From Odoribacter laneus YIT 12061 (GTDB taxonomy: Bacteria; Bacteroidota; Bacteroidia; Bacteroidales; Marinifilaceae): a stretch of 64,000 bases of DNA. The notes beneath the pieces are model-generated. The model did not search any database. It saw nothing but the letters and a program-made list of their open reading frames with translations, and had not been told where the DNA came from. Position numbers and translations under genes: made by a program. The DNA lies in contig NZ_JH594598.1 in assembly GCF_000243215.1 (NCBI RefSeq), positions 215,290 to 279,289 on the forward strand, given 5' to 3'. Shown here one piece after another: positions 37,085 to 46,357 of this stretch (its first letter is position 1; each line of letters begins with the position of its first letter).

Positions 37085-38978
37085 ATACAAAACGAGCTCC
37101 GCCTGTATAATCTTTATCTACCCAAATCTCTCCTCCCAACATATTGACCGTAATCCGGCAAATAGCCAAACCCAGTCCCGTTCCCTGCGCATATTCATTC
37201 AATTTGGCAAAGCGGTCGAAAATCACCTGCTGTTTCTCCAATGGAATTCCACAACCTGTATCTGTAACAGAAAAAAATACTTTATTGCCGGGTTCATCGA
37301 TTTTCAGATCCAGCCGAATTTCGCCATTTTCGGTAAACTTATTTGCATTGGACAATAAATTGATAAGAATTTGTTGTAAACGCTGTCCATCTGTCTCTAT
37401 TTCGAAAGTCTCTACGGCAGGATTAAATACATATACGACACCCCCCTTACGGGAACAAGCTGTGGTAGAAAGAATTCCCCTGCACAAATGAATTAAATCA
37501 TGTTTCTCGTAAGTAAATTTCAACCGTCCTGTCTCTAAACGGGAAATATCCAAAATATCATTAATCAAACGCAATAACAAGTCTGAATTGGTTTGAATAA
37601 TATTGACAAACCTTTGCCTTTCATCTTCCGAAAAATCATCCGAAACCAAAACATTAGAGAATCCGACAATTGCATTCAAGGGGGTCCGTATCTCATGACT
37701 CATGTTAGCCAGGAAAGCAGACTTCAGACGATCGGACTCCTCCGCTTTTTCCTTCGCAGCCACCAACTCAATTTCCGATTCTTCTAATTCATCTTTCAAT
37801 TTTTTCGTCCTCAGATAAAAATACAACGTAATAAAGAACCCGACCAATAAGAAAAGAAAAGCCAAAGCTATAAGCGTCAGTTGGAAACGATATTTTTCCC
37901 AGAAACTGATATCTTTATTCAGGAGCTTAGCCCCTTGAGGTAAAATTTTCTCACTTAATCCTGCTTCTTTTAATTTATGAGCATCAAACTCATACCGATT
38001 GGGAATAAACTGTATAATCTTCCTGATTTCCCCATTTTTCTTTTCCAGAACAGCGTTTGCCTGACGAGCCAAATCTTTTCCAATCGTCCGGTAGGAAGGA
38101 ATATATCCTCCCAAAGCCCAATGTCCCAACCCGATAGAAGTCATAGAAAATGCCGGCAACTTCGGATTTGCAGACATCATGGAATAAGTAGCATTCCGCA
38201 TAAAATAGCCTTCATTTTTATCAACCCTCCAAGTTCCCATTAATATCACGGTATTTTCCGGCAACTTTGCAATTTTATCTACAATTGTATAAATCGTATG
38301 TTTTCTTCCATCCAAAAGTATGAGATCGATATCCGGAAATTTTTGCATTTCTTTTTTTACATAGGCTTGCAATGTCACCCCGCCATAACTATTGTCCGAC
38401 ACAAAAGCGATATGCTGTACGTTCGGATAAAAATCCCGGATCAATTGTACATTTTTCTCTATATCATAATCATATAAATAACCGGCTACCTTAATTTTCT
38501 GTTCTTGTAATACGTCCAGACTCTCCGGTTCCCAATTCTTTAAATCAACCGTATCATCTGGTAAGATAATGGCATTCCGGCTCACCATTCCACAGAGAAG
38601 AGGAATTTCGTACATAACCTGCTCCTGGGAAATATAAGAGGCCCAAGCTTCCTGTCCCAATAAAATAACCAAAGCCGGACGCCGTTCCCCCCTGTATTTA
38701 TCGAAAATATTTTTCATATAAGATTTCCAGAGCGGCGCTTCTGAAAAACTCTTGCAGTTCATATTTTCAATAACGACCGGATGGGTACCTCCCAGAAGTT
38801 TATACTCTTCCAAAAACTCGGAAATATTCTGAGAAGTTTGAAAGGTTTCAGGATTATAAGAACTGATTATCAAAATAGGGCGTTCGTGTTCTTCCGCAAA
38901 AACCCCGGCGGTACTTTGCAGAAATAAGAAAAGAAAAAACACACTTCTTAGAACCCAATGCCTAATCACATTTATCAC
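37059..38978 (-). CDS. Sensor histidine kinase with periplasmic substrate-binding-like sensor
   Basis: A 639-residue membrane sensor. A signal or anchor segment comes first (residues about 8-29), then a periplasmic domain (30-325) that looks like an ABC-type substrate-binding protein (ILIISSYNPETFQTSQNISEF, AFVSDNSYGG). A transmembrane helix at about 366-388 and a coiled-coil linker follow. The cytoplasmic part has an H-box SHEIRTPLNAIVGFSN (His428), an N-box NLLSNANKFTENG, and ATP motifs DTGCGIP and GTGLGLAI. No receiver domain or response-regulator gene is adjacent, so it is an orphan kinase. A TATCTTTG box at 38997-39004 fits a short leader. Confidence 0.9.
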   Translation of the reverse strand: MINVIRHWVLRSVFFLFLFLQSTAGVFAEEHERPILIISSYNPETFQTSQNISEFLEEYKLLGGTHPVVIENMNCKSFSEAPLWKSYMKNIFDKYRGERRPALVILLGQEAWASYISQEQVMYEIPLLCGMVSRNAIILPDDTVDLKNWEPESLDVLQEQKIKVAGYLYDYDIEKNVQLIRDFYPNVQHIAFVSDNSYGGVTLQAYVKKEMQKFPDIDLILLDGRKHTIYTIVDKIAKLPENTVILMGTWRVDKNEGYFMRNATYSMMSANPKLPAFSMTSIGLGHWALGGYIPSYRTIGKDLARQANAVLEKKNGEIRKIIQFIPNRYEFDAHKLKEAGLSEKILPQGAKLLNKDISFWEKYRFQLTLIALAFLFLLVGFFITLYFYLRTKKLKDELEESEIELVAAKEKAEESDRLKSAFLANMSHEIRTPLNAIVGFSNVLVSDDFSEDERQRFVNIIQTNSDLLLRLINDILDISRLETGRLKFTYEKHDLIHLCRGILSTTACSRKGGVVYVFNPAVETFEIETDGQRLQQILINLLSNANKFTENGEIRLDLKIDEPGNKVFFSVTDTGCGIPLEKQQVIFDRFAKLNEYAQGTGLGLAICRITVNMLGGEIWVDKDYTGGARFVFTHPIHRP

Positions 38979-39202
38979 CTTTTATATGAATTGGGACAAA
39001 GATATTCAATTTTAATTTGATTTTTATATATTTGAAGGAAATATAACTTAAACAATAGTAAATGCCTAACTCTTGCATCCTATACAAACAGCTTTACCCC
39101 ATTTTGTCCCCGGACTTTCTTACTCCCTTTTTCATTTACTCTGTGAAAGGAGTGATACGGATAAACCAAAGCATAACAATAAACGATTAAATCGAATACA
39201 GA

Positions 39203-40150
39203 ATGACATCCCCCCTCATTGACCCGGAACAATTCTTTACCTCTCAATTAAAGGATTTTAAAATAGCACAAACGAATTTTTTGAACCTTCAAAAAGCCCT
39301 GTACAGAACGCTTAAGGGGGATCACTTTCTTTTTCAGCTTCAATATAACCCGGAACGGATCCGTTCTACTGCCGCCAAAGTAGATGAAAAGACACTGAAG
39401 GAACGCAAGTGTTTCCTTTGTGCCGCAAACCTTTTACCAGGACAAAAAGGCATTCCCTACAGGAATAAATACAATATTTTCATTAATCCTTATCCAATAT
39501 TCGACAGACATTTCACAATTCCGGACCGCCACCATACACCACAATTAATAGACGGGCGTTTCGGGGATATGTTAATGCTGGCAAAAGATTTCCCCGCTTA
39601 TACTTTTTTTTACAACGGCCCAAAATGCGGAGCTTCTGCCCCTGATCATTTTCATTTTCAAATGGCAACGCGAGGGGTGATGCCTGTGGAAAAGGAAATC
39701 GAGAACTGCACAGTACTCCGGCAAACCCATTCTTATCAAATCGGTACGATTGAAAATTATATGCGTAAAATCATTGTCCTTACCTCCGATCAACCCGATT
39801 TACTGGAAAATTTATTTCTGCAAATCCTGTCTTTGCTGAGCCAAAATATCCCTTCCCAACCCGAACCGATGATCAATCTCCTTTGCTGGTATACCTCCTC
39901 CTACTGGAATGTAATTATTTTCCCCCGTCGGGGTTTACGCCCCCGGCAATTTTACGAAGAAGGAAATGACAAAATATTATTCAGTCCTGGCTGCGTCGAC
40001 TTTGCAGGACTACTCGTAACCCCTAGAAAAGAGGATTATGACCGCTACACACCGGAATTACTAGCCGATTTATTCGGACAACTCACGTTGACAAATGAAA
40101 CATGGGAAAAATTATCTTCTTCTCTTCGTACCTTAATTCCAACGAATTAA
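39203..40150 (+). CDS. DUF4922 protein, HIT/GalT-like nucleotidyltransferase fold
   Basis: A 315-residue cytoplasmic protein. It has a CFLC pair at residues 70-73 and a histidine-triad-like DHFHFQ at 149-153 in the place where GalT and Ap4A phosphorylases carry their catalytic histidine. DUF4922 members are related to GDP-L-galactose phosphorylase and ATP adenylyltransferases, so a nucleotidyl transfer or phosphorolysis role is likely; the substrate is unknown. It stands alone on the plus strand between genes read from the minus strand. Confidence 0.75.
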   Translation: MTSPLIDPEQFFTSQLKDFKIAQTNFLNLQKALYRTLKGDHFLFQLQYNPERIRSTAAKVDEKTLKERKCFLCAANLLPGQKGIPYRNKYNIFINPYPIFDRHFTIPDRHHTPQLIDGRFGDMLMLAKDFPAYTFFYNGPKCGASAPDHFHFQMATRGVMPVEKEIENCTVLRQTHSYQIGTIENYMRKIIVLTSDQPDLLENLFLQILSLLSQNIPSQPEPMINLLCWYTSSYWNVIIFPRRGLRPRQFYEEGNDKILFSPGCVDFAGLLVTPRKEDYDRYTPELLADLFGQLTLTNETWEKLSSSLRTLIPTN

Positions 40151-40219
40151 TATTTCCTTGCTATCCCGTTCTACCTATCTTCCAGCCTCCTTCAGGAAAC
40201 GTTCGAGTATTTAAACTTT

Positions 40220-41680
40220 TCATCCGATAATCATTCCGACAACCGTAGCAGAAAGCAAGGATGCCAAGGTCCCGGCCAGCAGAGCCCTCATTCCAAATTT
40301 TGCCAGTAACGGCTTATTTTTAGGAGTTAATCCCCCGATTCCTCCGATTTGAATTCCGATAGAAGCGAAATTTGCAAAGCCACAAAGGAAATAAGTACAC
40401 ATAATAATAGATTTTGCCTGTGCAAAGGCTCCAGCAGCTTTTAAATTGGCCAAATCCACATACCCGATAAATTCCGTCATAATCACCTTTTGCCCCAGAA
40501 GACTTCCGGCATACACCATATCGTCAGCAGAAATTCCAATCAGCCACATCAAAGGAGAAATAGCATATCCCAATATAAATTGTAAGTTAAAAGCAGTACT
40601 ACGCCCATCCGTCACCTGAGCCACCCATTCATTCAGACCGACCAAACTACCAAATTTGGTAAATAAATAATTGGCAAAAGCAATAAAAGCAACAAACACC
40701 AATAACATACCCGCTACATTGACAGCCAATTTTACACCCTCAGCAGCCCCGTTAGAAATCGCATCCAATATATTTTTACCCACTTTATTCTTAGAGATCT
40801 GTATATTATTATTCACTTTCTGAGTCTGGGGAACCAGCAATTTGGCAAACACAACAGCTCCGGGGGCAGCCATCACAGATGCAGCCAGTAAATGCTTGGC
40901 AAAGACCAACCTTTGTACAGGATCATCCCCCCCCAAAAAACTGATATAAGCCGCCAAAACCCCTCCGGCAATAGTTGCCATACCCCCTGTCATCACTAAA
41001 AATATCTCCGAAGGACTCATATCATCCAAATATTCTTTAATCATTAAAGGTGCTTCTGTCTGACCTAGAAATATATTTCCGGCCACCGATAGAGATTCCA
41101 TTCCGGAAATATTCATCAGTTTCGTCATTCCCCAAGCTAATGCATACACTATTTTTTGAATAATGCCTAAATAAAATAACAAAGAAGTCAAGGCAGAGAA
41201 AAATATAATAGTCGGTAAAACCTGAAAAGCAAAAATGTAACCCGTTTTGGTGGTATCCATTAAATCCCCCAAAAGAAAAACACTTCCTTCTTTGGTAAAA
41301 TCCAGAATCGTAACAAATATTTTTCCAAAAAATTCAAAAAAAGCCTGTACAAAAGGTACATAAAGCACGCCAATAGCCAATAAAAGCTGTATCACCAAAC
41401 CTATTCCCACTACTTTCCAGGAAATCGCCTTCCGGTTGCTACTAAACAACCACGCAATTCCGATCAACGTGGCAATTCCCAACAAACCTCTCAGGACAGA
41501 CATAAACGAAATATGACTTTCAATATTGATAGCACTTTGAATTCCACTTCCAGACTGAGCAAATAAATCCCCTGTAAACAATAAAAATACAGGCAATAAA
41601 CACATTATTTTTTTTAAAACACCACACATATAGAACAATTTAAATAGCCGATAAAATCTGAATAACGATCTGTACTTCAT
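40220..41680 (-). CDS. Concentrative (Na+/H+-coupled) nucleoside transporter, CNT/NupC family
   Basis: An inner-membrane nucleoside importer. The predicted protein is 486 residues with an extra hydrophobic N-terminus; alternative starts at MCGVLKK or later are possible, since the conserved part begins near HISFMSVLRGLLGI. The CNT core is clear: VLPTIIFFSALTSLLFYLG, GQTEAPLMIKEY, MTGGMATIAGGVLAAYI and FALCGFAN-like FLCGFANFASIGIQIGG. The gene lies downstream of a 5'-nucleotidase gene on the same strand, across a 335-base gap, consistent with nucleoside salvage. Confidence 0.9.
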   Translation of the reverse strand: MKYRSLFRFYRLFKLFYMCGVLKKIMCLLPVFLLFTGDLFAQSGSGIQSAINIESHISFMSVLRGLLGIATLIGIAWLFSSNRKAISWKVVGIGLVIQLLLAIGVLYVPFVQAFFEFFGKIFVTILDFTKEGSVFLLGDLMDTTKTGYIFAFQVLPTIIFFSALTSLLFYLGIIQKIVYALAWGMTKLMNISGMESLSVAGNIFLGQTEAPLMIKEYLDDMSPSEIFLVMTGGMATIAGGVLAAYISFLGGDDPVQRLVFAKHLLAASVMAAPGAVVFAKLLVPQTQKVNNNIQISKNKVGKNILDAISNGAAEGVKLAVNVAGMLLVFVAFIAFANYLFTKFGSLVGLNEWVAQVTDGRSTAFNLQFILGYAISPLMWLIGISADDMVYAGSLLGQKVIMTEFIGYVDLANLKAAGAFAQAKSIIMCTYFLCGFANFASIGIQIGGIGGLTPKNKPLLAKFGMRALLAGTLASLLSATVVGMIIG

Positions 41681-42015
41681 ACAGATTCCGAACTCCTTCT
41701 ATTATTTAAAACGTTTTCTTTCTAAAGAACGGTTAAAGTTAAAAGATAAATATTAAAATCCGAAAATTCTGTTCCACTTTTCTGAAGATATAAAGAAGGT
41801 AAACCCAAATTAAAATTTTGACTTTTTGAAGTTTAACATTTTCTTAAAACCGAGGCTGTACGCTACAGACCGGCGGATCAAAACACCTTGATTTACCTCT
41901 GTTTTCAGAACCGGAAGTCGGCCTACCGAAAATCTGAAGACTTTTGCTCCTCAGGCTTACAAAGCCGCTATTTCGTACCAAAAGTTCTGGGAGGAAGGTT
42001 TCTTTTACTCCTTCT
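41681..42015. other. Intergenic region nucleotidase / nucleoside transporter
   Basis: This gap lies upstream of the transporter gene. It contains the transporter promoter candidate (41734-41764). No gene or strong hairpin was recognised in the rest. Confidence 0.4.
41734..41764 (-). promoter_or_regulatory. Putative promoter of nucleoside transporter
   Basis: TTCG (41761-41764), 19 bases, then TAACTTTA (41734-41741) on the minus strand. Each box has one mismatch from the consensus. Confidence 0.35.
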
Positions 42016-43782
42016 TTACTCATAGATCAACTGATAATCCCGTTCTTTCCCTTTTTTAAACCATTGTGCAGGGATCACTTTCCAATCGTTCCGGCATTGA
42101 GGATTCAATACTTTTTTCTCCAGAATATATTCCATTAAATAATAACGTACATCTTTAGGCATTATTTTTATGACCCGAGCTTCCATCTCTGCTTTACTCC
42201 AACCCAATCCCATTGAAAGGTGTCCTCCACCTCCATTTCCCCGATAAGAATTAATCGCAACCTGATAGGTGCGGTTTTCATCAAAAAGCGAGCCGTCGGA
42301 CATCGAATGTATTTCTACCCGCTTTCCTTTAGGCTTTGTCACATCTACAGTGTATTTTATACCTGCTGCACAAGAATAATTGAAAAAATCTGTAGCTAAC
42401 ACGTATTTTCCTCTATTATTTTTTATCAGCTTTCCGGCAGAATCCGTCTTAAAACGCAATAAATGATCCCGGTCTGAAGTCATGGTATTGTATTGCAAAC
42501 CGTAAGCATATTCCAGATATTGACCGATTTCCTTACCGGTAAAGGCCATTATATAAAGACCATTCTCATAACTATACAGGTTAAACATATCCCGTATAGT
42601 CACGGTTCCTTTCTCAATCAAAGCATCCATTTGTAAAACGGTGCTAAAAGAAACATCTGCCCCCGTGGCCGTCAGCTGTGCATTATGAATAAAATCAGTG
42701 AAAGCTGAAGGTCCAAAAATCCCATCCCGTCCGGATAAAGTTTCTCGAAATTCTCCGATCTCTCCTCCAATATAATTTTTCACTTTATTCCTTTCCGGAG
42801 CAAAATAAGCCAGATAAGTCGAATCCTTAGGTACTTCAGCCAAAGGAATCAATTCTGTCGTAATCTTTTTAGCATACTGTTTCCCTTTTCGACTCAATTC
42901 CACCTCAATTTTCCCAAGATAAGTGGAATGGGATTTCGGATCCAGAATAACTACTTTATGCCCCCCTTTATCGATTACCTCCATCTGCTTCTCCTGATGA
43001 TCGTGTCCCAAAATGACGAGATCGAATCCCTCTACCTGCTGAGCAACTAAAACTCCGGCATTTTCATTTCGGGGAGTATGTGCATTTTCTCCGGCATAAT
43101 TATAATCGAAACCTGCATGAAAAAGTCCGATTAATAAATCCGGTTGCTCTTCTTTTTGTATTTTAGAAACCCAATATTGGGCCGTTTCTATCATATCTTT
43201 AAATTCCATACCTTCCCACAATTTTTTAGGCAACCATTTATAAATCCCTGGAGTAGTCATCCCCACTATGGCGATTTTGATTCCTTTGCGGTAGAGTACT
43301 GTATACGGCTTAAAATAAGGTTCTCCTGTCGATTCCCGGACTGTATTGGCAGAAAGCCAGGGGAAATTCAACTCTTTCACCACTTTATCATACACAGGAT
43401 GTCCGGCTTCTATATCGTGATTTCCGACAGAAGCCGCATCGTATTTCAGGTAATTCATCACCTGAGCCGTCAGATTAATGCCGGAAGTATCGACAAAATT
43501 ATAATAATAATTTGTCGGCTGTCCCTGTAAAAAATCCCCATTATCCAACAACAGCACAGCTGTACTGTCTTTTGCCCTTGCCGCTTTTATATAATAAGAA
43601 ACATTCGCCAAACTACTACGGCTCTCTCGATTTCGCTTTAAATCATAGTCAAAAATTGTACCGTGAACATCCGAAGTACAGTAAATTGTCAAAGCGACCT
43701 TTTCTGGTTTTGAATCACAAGATAAAGCCAAACTGACCAACAAAATCAGCCCGGGCAAAAGTTTCCAAAAATTCAATTTCAT
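42016..43782 (-). CDS. 5'-nucleotidase / 2',3'-cyclic phosphodiesterase family lipoprotein
   Basis: Releases nucleosides from extracellular nucleotides. From the ATG at 43782 (MKLNFWK) the protein is 588 residues with a lipoprotein signal ending SLALSC; the frame opens 7 codons earlier, but the shorter start gives a normal signal peptide. The N-terminal metallophosphatase domain has CTSDVHG, DNGDFLQGQP, GNHDIE and GHDHQ, the two-metal site. The C-terminal half is the substrate-binding 5'-nucleotidase domain. It lies 42 bases after the GH20 gene and upstream of the nucleoside transporter. Confidence 0.9.
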   Translation of the reverse strand: MKLNFWKLLPGLILLVSLALSCDSKPEKVALTIYCTSDVHGTIFDYDLKRNRESRSSLANVSYYIKAARAKDSTAVLLLDNGDFLQGQPTNYYYNFVDTSGINLTAQVMNYLKYDAASVGNHDIEAGHPVYDKVVKELNFPWLSANTVRESTGEPYFKPYTVLYRKGIKIAIVGMTTPGIYKWLPKKLWEGMEFKDMIETAQYWVSKIQKEEQPDLLIGLFHAGFDYNYAGENAHTPRNENAGVLVAQQVEGFDLVILGHDHQEKQMEVIDKGGHKVVILDPKSHSTYLGKIEVELSRKGKQYAKKITTELIPLAEVPKDSTYLAYFAPERNKVKNYIGGEIGEFRETLSGRDGIFGPSAFTDFIHNAQLTATGADVSFSTVLQMDALIEKGTVTIRDMFNLYSYENGLYIMAFTGKEIGQYLEYAYGLQYNTMTSDRDHLLRFKTDSAGKLIKNNRGKYVLATDFFNYSCAAGIKYTVDVTKPKGKRVEIHSMSDGSLFDENRTYQVAINSYRGNGGGGHLSMGLGWSKAEMEARVIKIMPKDVRYYLMEYILEKKVLNPQCRNDWKVIPAQWFKKGKERDYQLIYE

Positions 43783-43824
43783 AGATACAAATTTAATGAT
43801 CACACACCTTACTGGTTTCCTTTT

Positions 43825-46143
43825 CTAATTCACCTCAACTTCATCTACAAATAAATAGGGAGCAGCTCCGGAAGCCGGATGCCCTTCCGGTAAACGTTTT
43901 TTACGTTCCACGACAACTTTTATAAAACGCCCCTCTCCCTTTTCCACTTCTATATCCAGTTTTTTTATCCCCTTGGTTTGCATATCTTTTAAGGAATCAA
44001 TATTTTTCAATTCTGCGACTTTAAAATAATACTGATCTCCGTTGGATTGATAAACTTTTATGGATTCTGGCAAACATATCCGATCGGAGGGACGATTTAA
44101 ACAACTGACACTTACTTTTGTATATGTCGTCGGTTGTTCCATGTCTATCACCAAAACAATATCGTCGATAGAAGTTCCCAGCCAATTGCCATCCTGGAAA
44201 TCTTCACTTCCCCGCACTCCGTCCGTTAAACTCATTCCTCCCTGAGCAGAATAAGTCAATGCCAACTGGCTCGACAAAGTTACTTTTTTAAAAGCCGATT
44301 TGCTGAATGTAAAATGTTTTTGATATTCTTTTCCCAAAGGCTCTCCTTCCCGGAACAGCAAAGCTTTTACAGAACAGTTTTCCCGTATTTTCAACTTATC
44401 TTTGTAAAGAGGCGACTCCAGAGTCGGCTTATTTCCATCCAAAGTATAGTGAATTTCATATTTTCCTCCTGTAGGAGCTAATGTCAATTCCAATTCCTTT
44501 TTCTCCCGATTTAGCTTTGTTGTTCCGATTACCGACAAAATGTGTTTGGCATAATTATATCCCAAAGCATCATATCGTCCCGACAAAGCCACAATCCGAT
44601 TGATGAAACTGGCATAATCTTTTTCAGAGGCGGGAGTCCATGCCACTTCCGATAAAGCTGCCAAACGCGGCAAAACCATATATTGTACATGCTTAAAATC
44701 TTTTATATATTCCGTCCAGGTGTTCGCCTGAACCCCAATCACCATTTTACTCTCTTCCGGATTTAATCCCAAAGTGGGCTCTAAGCTGTATACTTTTTCA
44801 ATAGGTAAATACCCGCCGATAGCAAATGGTTCTTTCTCCCGGTCTAAAGCCTGATAATAATCCAGATAAACATACGTATTAGGTGCCATAATCACCTGAT
44901 TTCCCTGTTTAGCTGCTTCAATTCCTCCCCGGGTTCCTCTCCAGGACATAATCGTAGCCGTTTTAGAAATCCCTCCTTCCAGGATTTCATCCCAACCGAT
45001 TATTTTCCGCCCTTTTGAATTCAAATATTTTTCCATACGATGTACAAAATAACTTTGCAATTCGTATTCATTCTTCAGGTTTTCTTTTTTAATCCGTCGC
45101 TGACATTTCGGGCATTTTTTCCAGGCTTCTTTCGGACATTCATCCCCTCCCACATGTATAAATTCAGAAGGGAAAAGGGAGATTACTTCATCAAAAACAT
45201 CCTCAAAAAACTGAAATGTCTTTTCACTTCCGGCACAATACACATCTTCAAAAACACCCCACTCCTTTACCACCTCATAAGGTCCTCCTGTACATCCCAG
45301 CCAAGGATAAGAAGCCAAAGCCGCCCCAGCATGTCCTGGAAGCTCGATTTCAGGAATTACGGTAATATAACGATCGGCAGCATATTTAACAATTTCTTTT
45401 ACCTCTTCCTGGGAATAGTATCCCCCATAAGGCTGTCCATCATACTTTCCGCTATTCCGTCCGATCACCGTTTCCTTGCGCATGCTCCCGACTTTTGTCA
45501 ATTCCGGATATTTCTTTATCTCGATTCGCCACCCCTGATCATCCGTCAAATGCCAATGAAACCGATTTAGTTTGTGTAAAGCCAGCATATCGATAAAAGT
45601 CTTTATATCCTTCACCGTAAACAGATGCCGTCCAACATCCAGCATCGCTCCCCGGTAAGCAAAACGAGGCTCGTCCTTTATAACTGCATTCTGTATCTCC
45701 GCTACAGTCATCTTTTCTCCTTTTTCCATAGCCACAGGCGTCATCTGACGTAAAGTCTGAAAGGCATAAAACACAGCAACCCCACTTCCAGCCAAAATAT
45801 CAATTTTCTTTTTATTCACCGTCAGCTGATAAGCTTCCTGTCCCAAGGTCGTATCGATAGCCACATGAATAGCGTTTCTCGCCCTTCCTCCCTCTTCTAT
45901 TTTCAAAGGACTTCCAAATGATCTTCCGACATAATCAGCAAAAAAGCGGCAAGCCGGGACGATATTCTCCTCTCCTTTCTCCACCTGAATCACCGTTTGG
46001 GGCGTTAATAAGAAATGACCCTTTGTAACCTGCACCTCTACCGGCCGGGGCACTATGTTCAATTGCTGCACTTCCGTATTTTCGCAAGCATAGAACGCCA
46101 CACCACATATTACGATGAGAAAAAGCAAACTGATTCTTTTCAT
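43825..46143 (-). CDS. Beta-N-acetylhexosaminidase, GH20 lipoprotein
   Basis: Removes terminal GlcNAc/GalNAc from glycans by substrate-assisted catalysis. The 772-residue protein has a lipoprotein signal (AFYAC, Cys20), a GH20b N-terminal domain (about 25-155), and the catalytic barrel with HWHLTDDQGWRIEIKKYP. The Asp-Glu pair is at 334-335 in HVGGDECP. A chitobiase C-terminal-like strand region and a discoidin-like (F5/8 C) module close the protein. It probably starts an operon with the nucleotidase gene. Confidence 0.94.
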   Translation of the reverse strand: MKRISLLFLIVICGVAFYACENTEVQQLNIVPRPVEVQVTKGHFLLTPQTVIQVEKGEENIVPACRFFADYVGRSFGSPLKIEEGGRARNAIHVAIDTTLGQEAYQLTVNKKKIDILAGSGVAVFYAFQTLRQMTPVAMEKGEKMTVAEIQNAVIKDEPRFAYRGAMLDVGRHLFTVKDIKTFIDMLALHKLNRFHWHLTDDQGWRIEIKKYPELTKVGSMRKETVIGRNSGKYDGQPYGGYYSQEEVKEIVKYAADRYITVIPEIELPGHAGAALASYPWLGCTGGPYEVVKEWGVFEDVYCAGSEKTFQFFEDVFDEVISLFPSEFIHVGGDECPKEAWKKCPKCQRRIKKENLKNEYELQSYFVHRMEKYLNSKGRKIIGWDEILEGGISKTATIMSWRGTRGGIEAAKQGNQVIMAPNTYVYLDYYQALDREKEPFAIGGYLPIEKVYSLEPTLGLNPEESKMVIGVQANTWTEYIKDFKHVQYMVLPRLAALSEVAWTPASEKDYASFINRIVALSGRYDALGYNYAKHILSVIGTTKLNREKKELELTLAPTGGKYEIHYTLDGNKPTLESPLYKDKLKIRENCSVKALLFREGEPLGKEYQKHFTFSKSAFKKVTLSSQLALTYSAQGGMSLTDGVRGSEDFQDGNWLGTSIDDIVLVIDMEQPTTYTKVSVSCLNRPSDRICLPESIKVYQSNGDQYYFKVAELKNIDSLKDMQTKGIKKLDIEVEKGEGRFIKVVVERKKRLPEGHPASGAAPYLFVDEVEVN

Positions 46144-46183
46144 TTTCCACTGCTTTAAGTTAAAATTGATCTATTTAGCGGCT

Positions 46184-46215
46184 GCAAGTTATAATAAATG
46201 GTGAGATTCTGCAAA
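46184..46215 (-). promoter_or_regulatory. Weak putative promoter of GH20 gene
   Basis: TTTG (46212-46215), 20 bases, then TAACTTGC (46184-46191), two mismatches from TAnnTTTG, on the minus strand. Confidence 0.3.
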
Positions 46216-46296
46216 TTAAAAAGGGCAGGATGTCCTCGAAAAACCTTTATTTCAACCTTTCTAACGACAGCTTCATATTCTTATTCCGGCACTATT

Positions 46297-46332
46297 AAAA
46301 AAGGCCTGTCGGAAATAACCTTCCGACAGACC
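46297..46332 (-). terminator. Terminator after the TonB-linked lipoprotein gene
   Basis: 12-bp stem with one G-T pair (46303-46314 with 46321-46332), a 6-base loop and a T6 run on the minus strand. It separates the TonB/lipoprotein transcript from GH20. Confidence 0.85.
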
Positions 46333-46357
46333 TCTCTTACCTGGCAAAAACCGGGTA

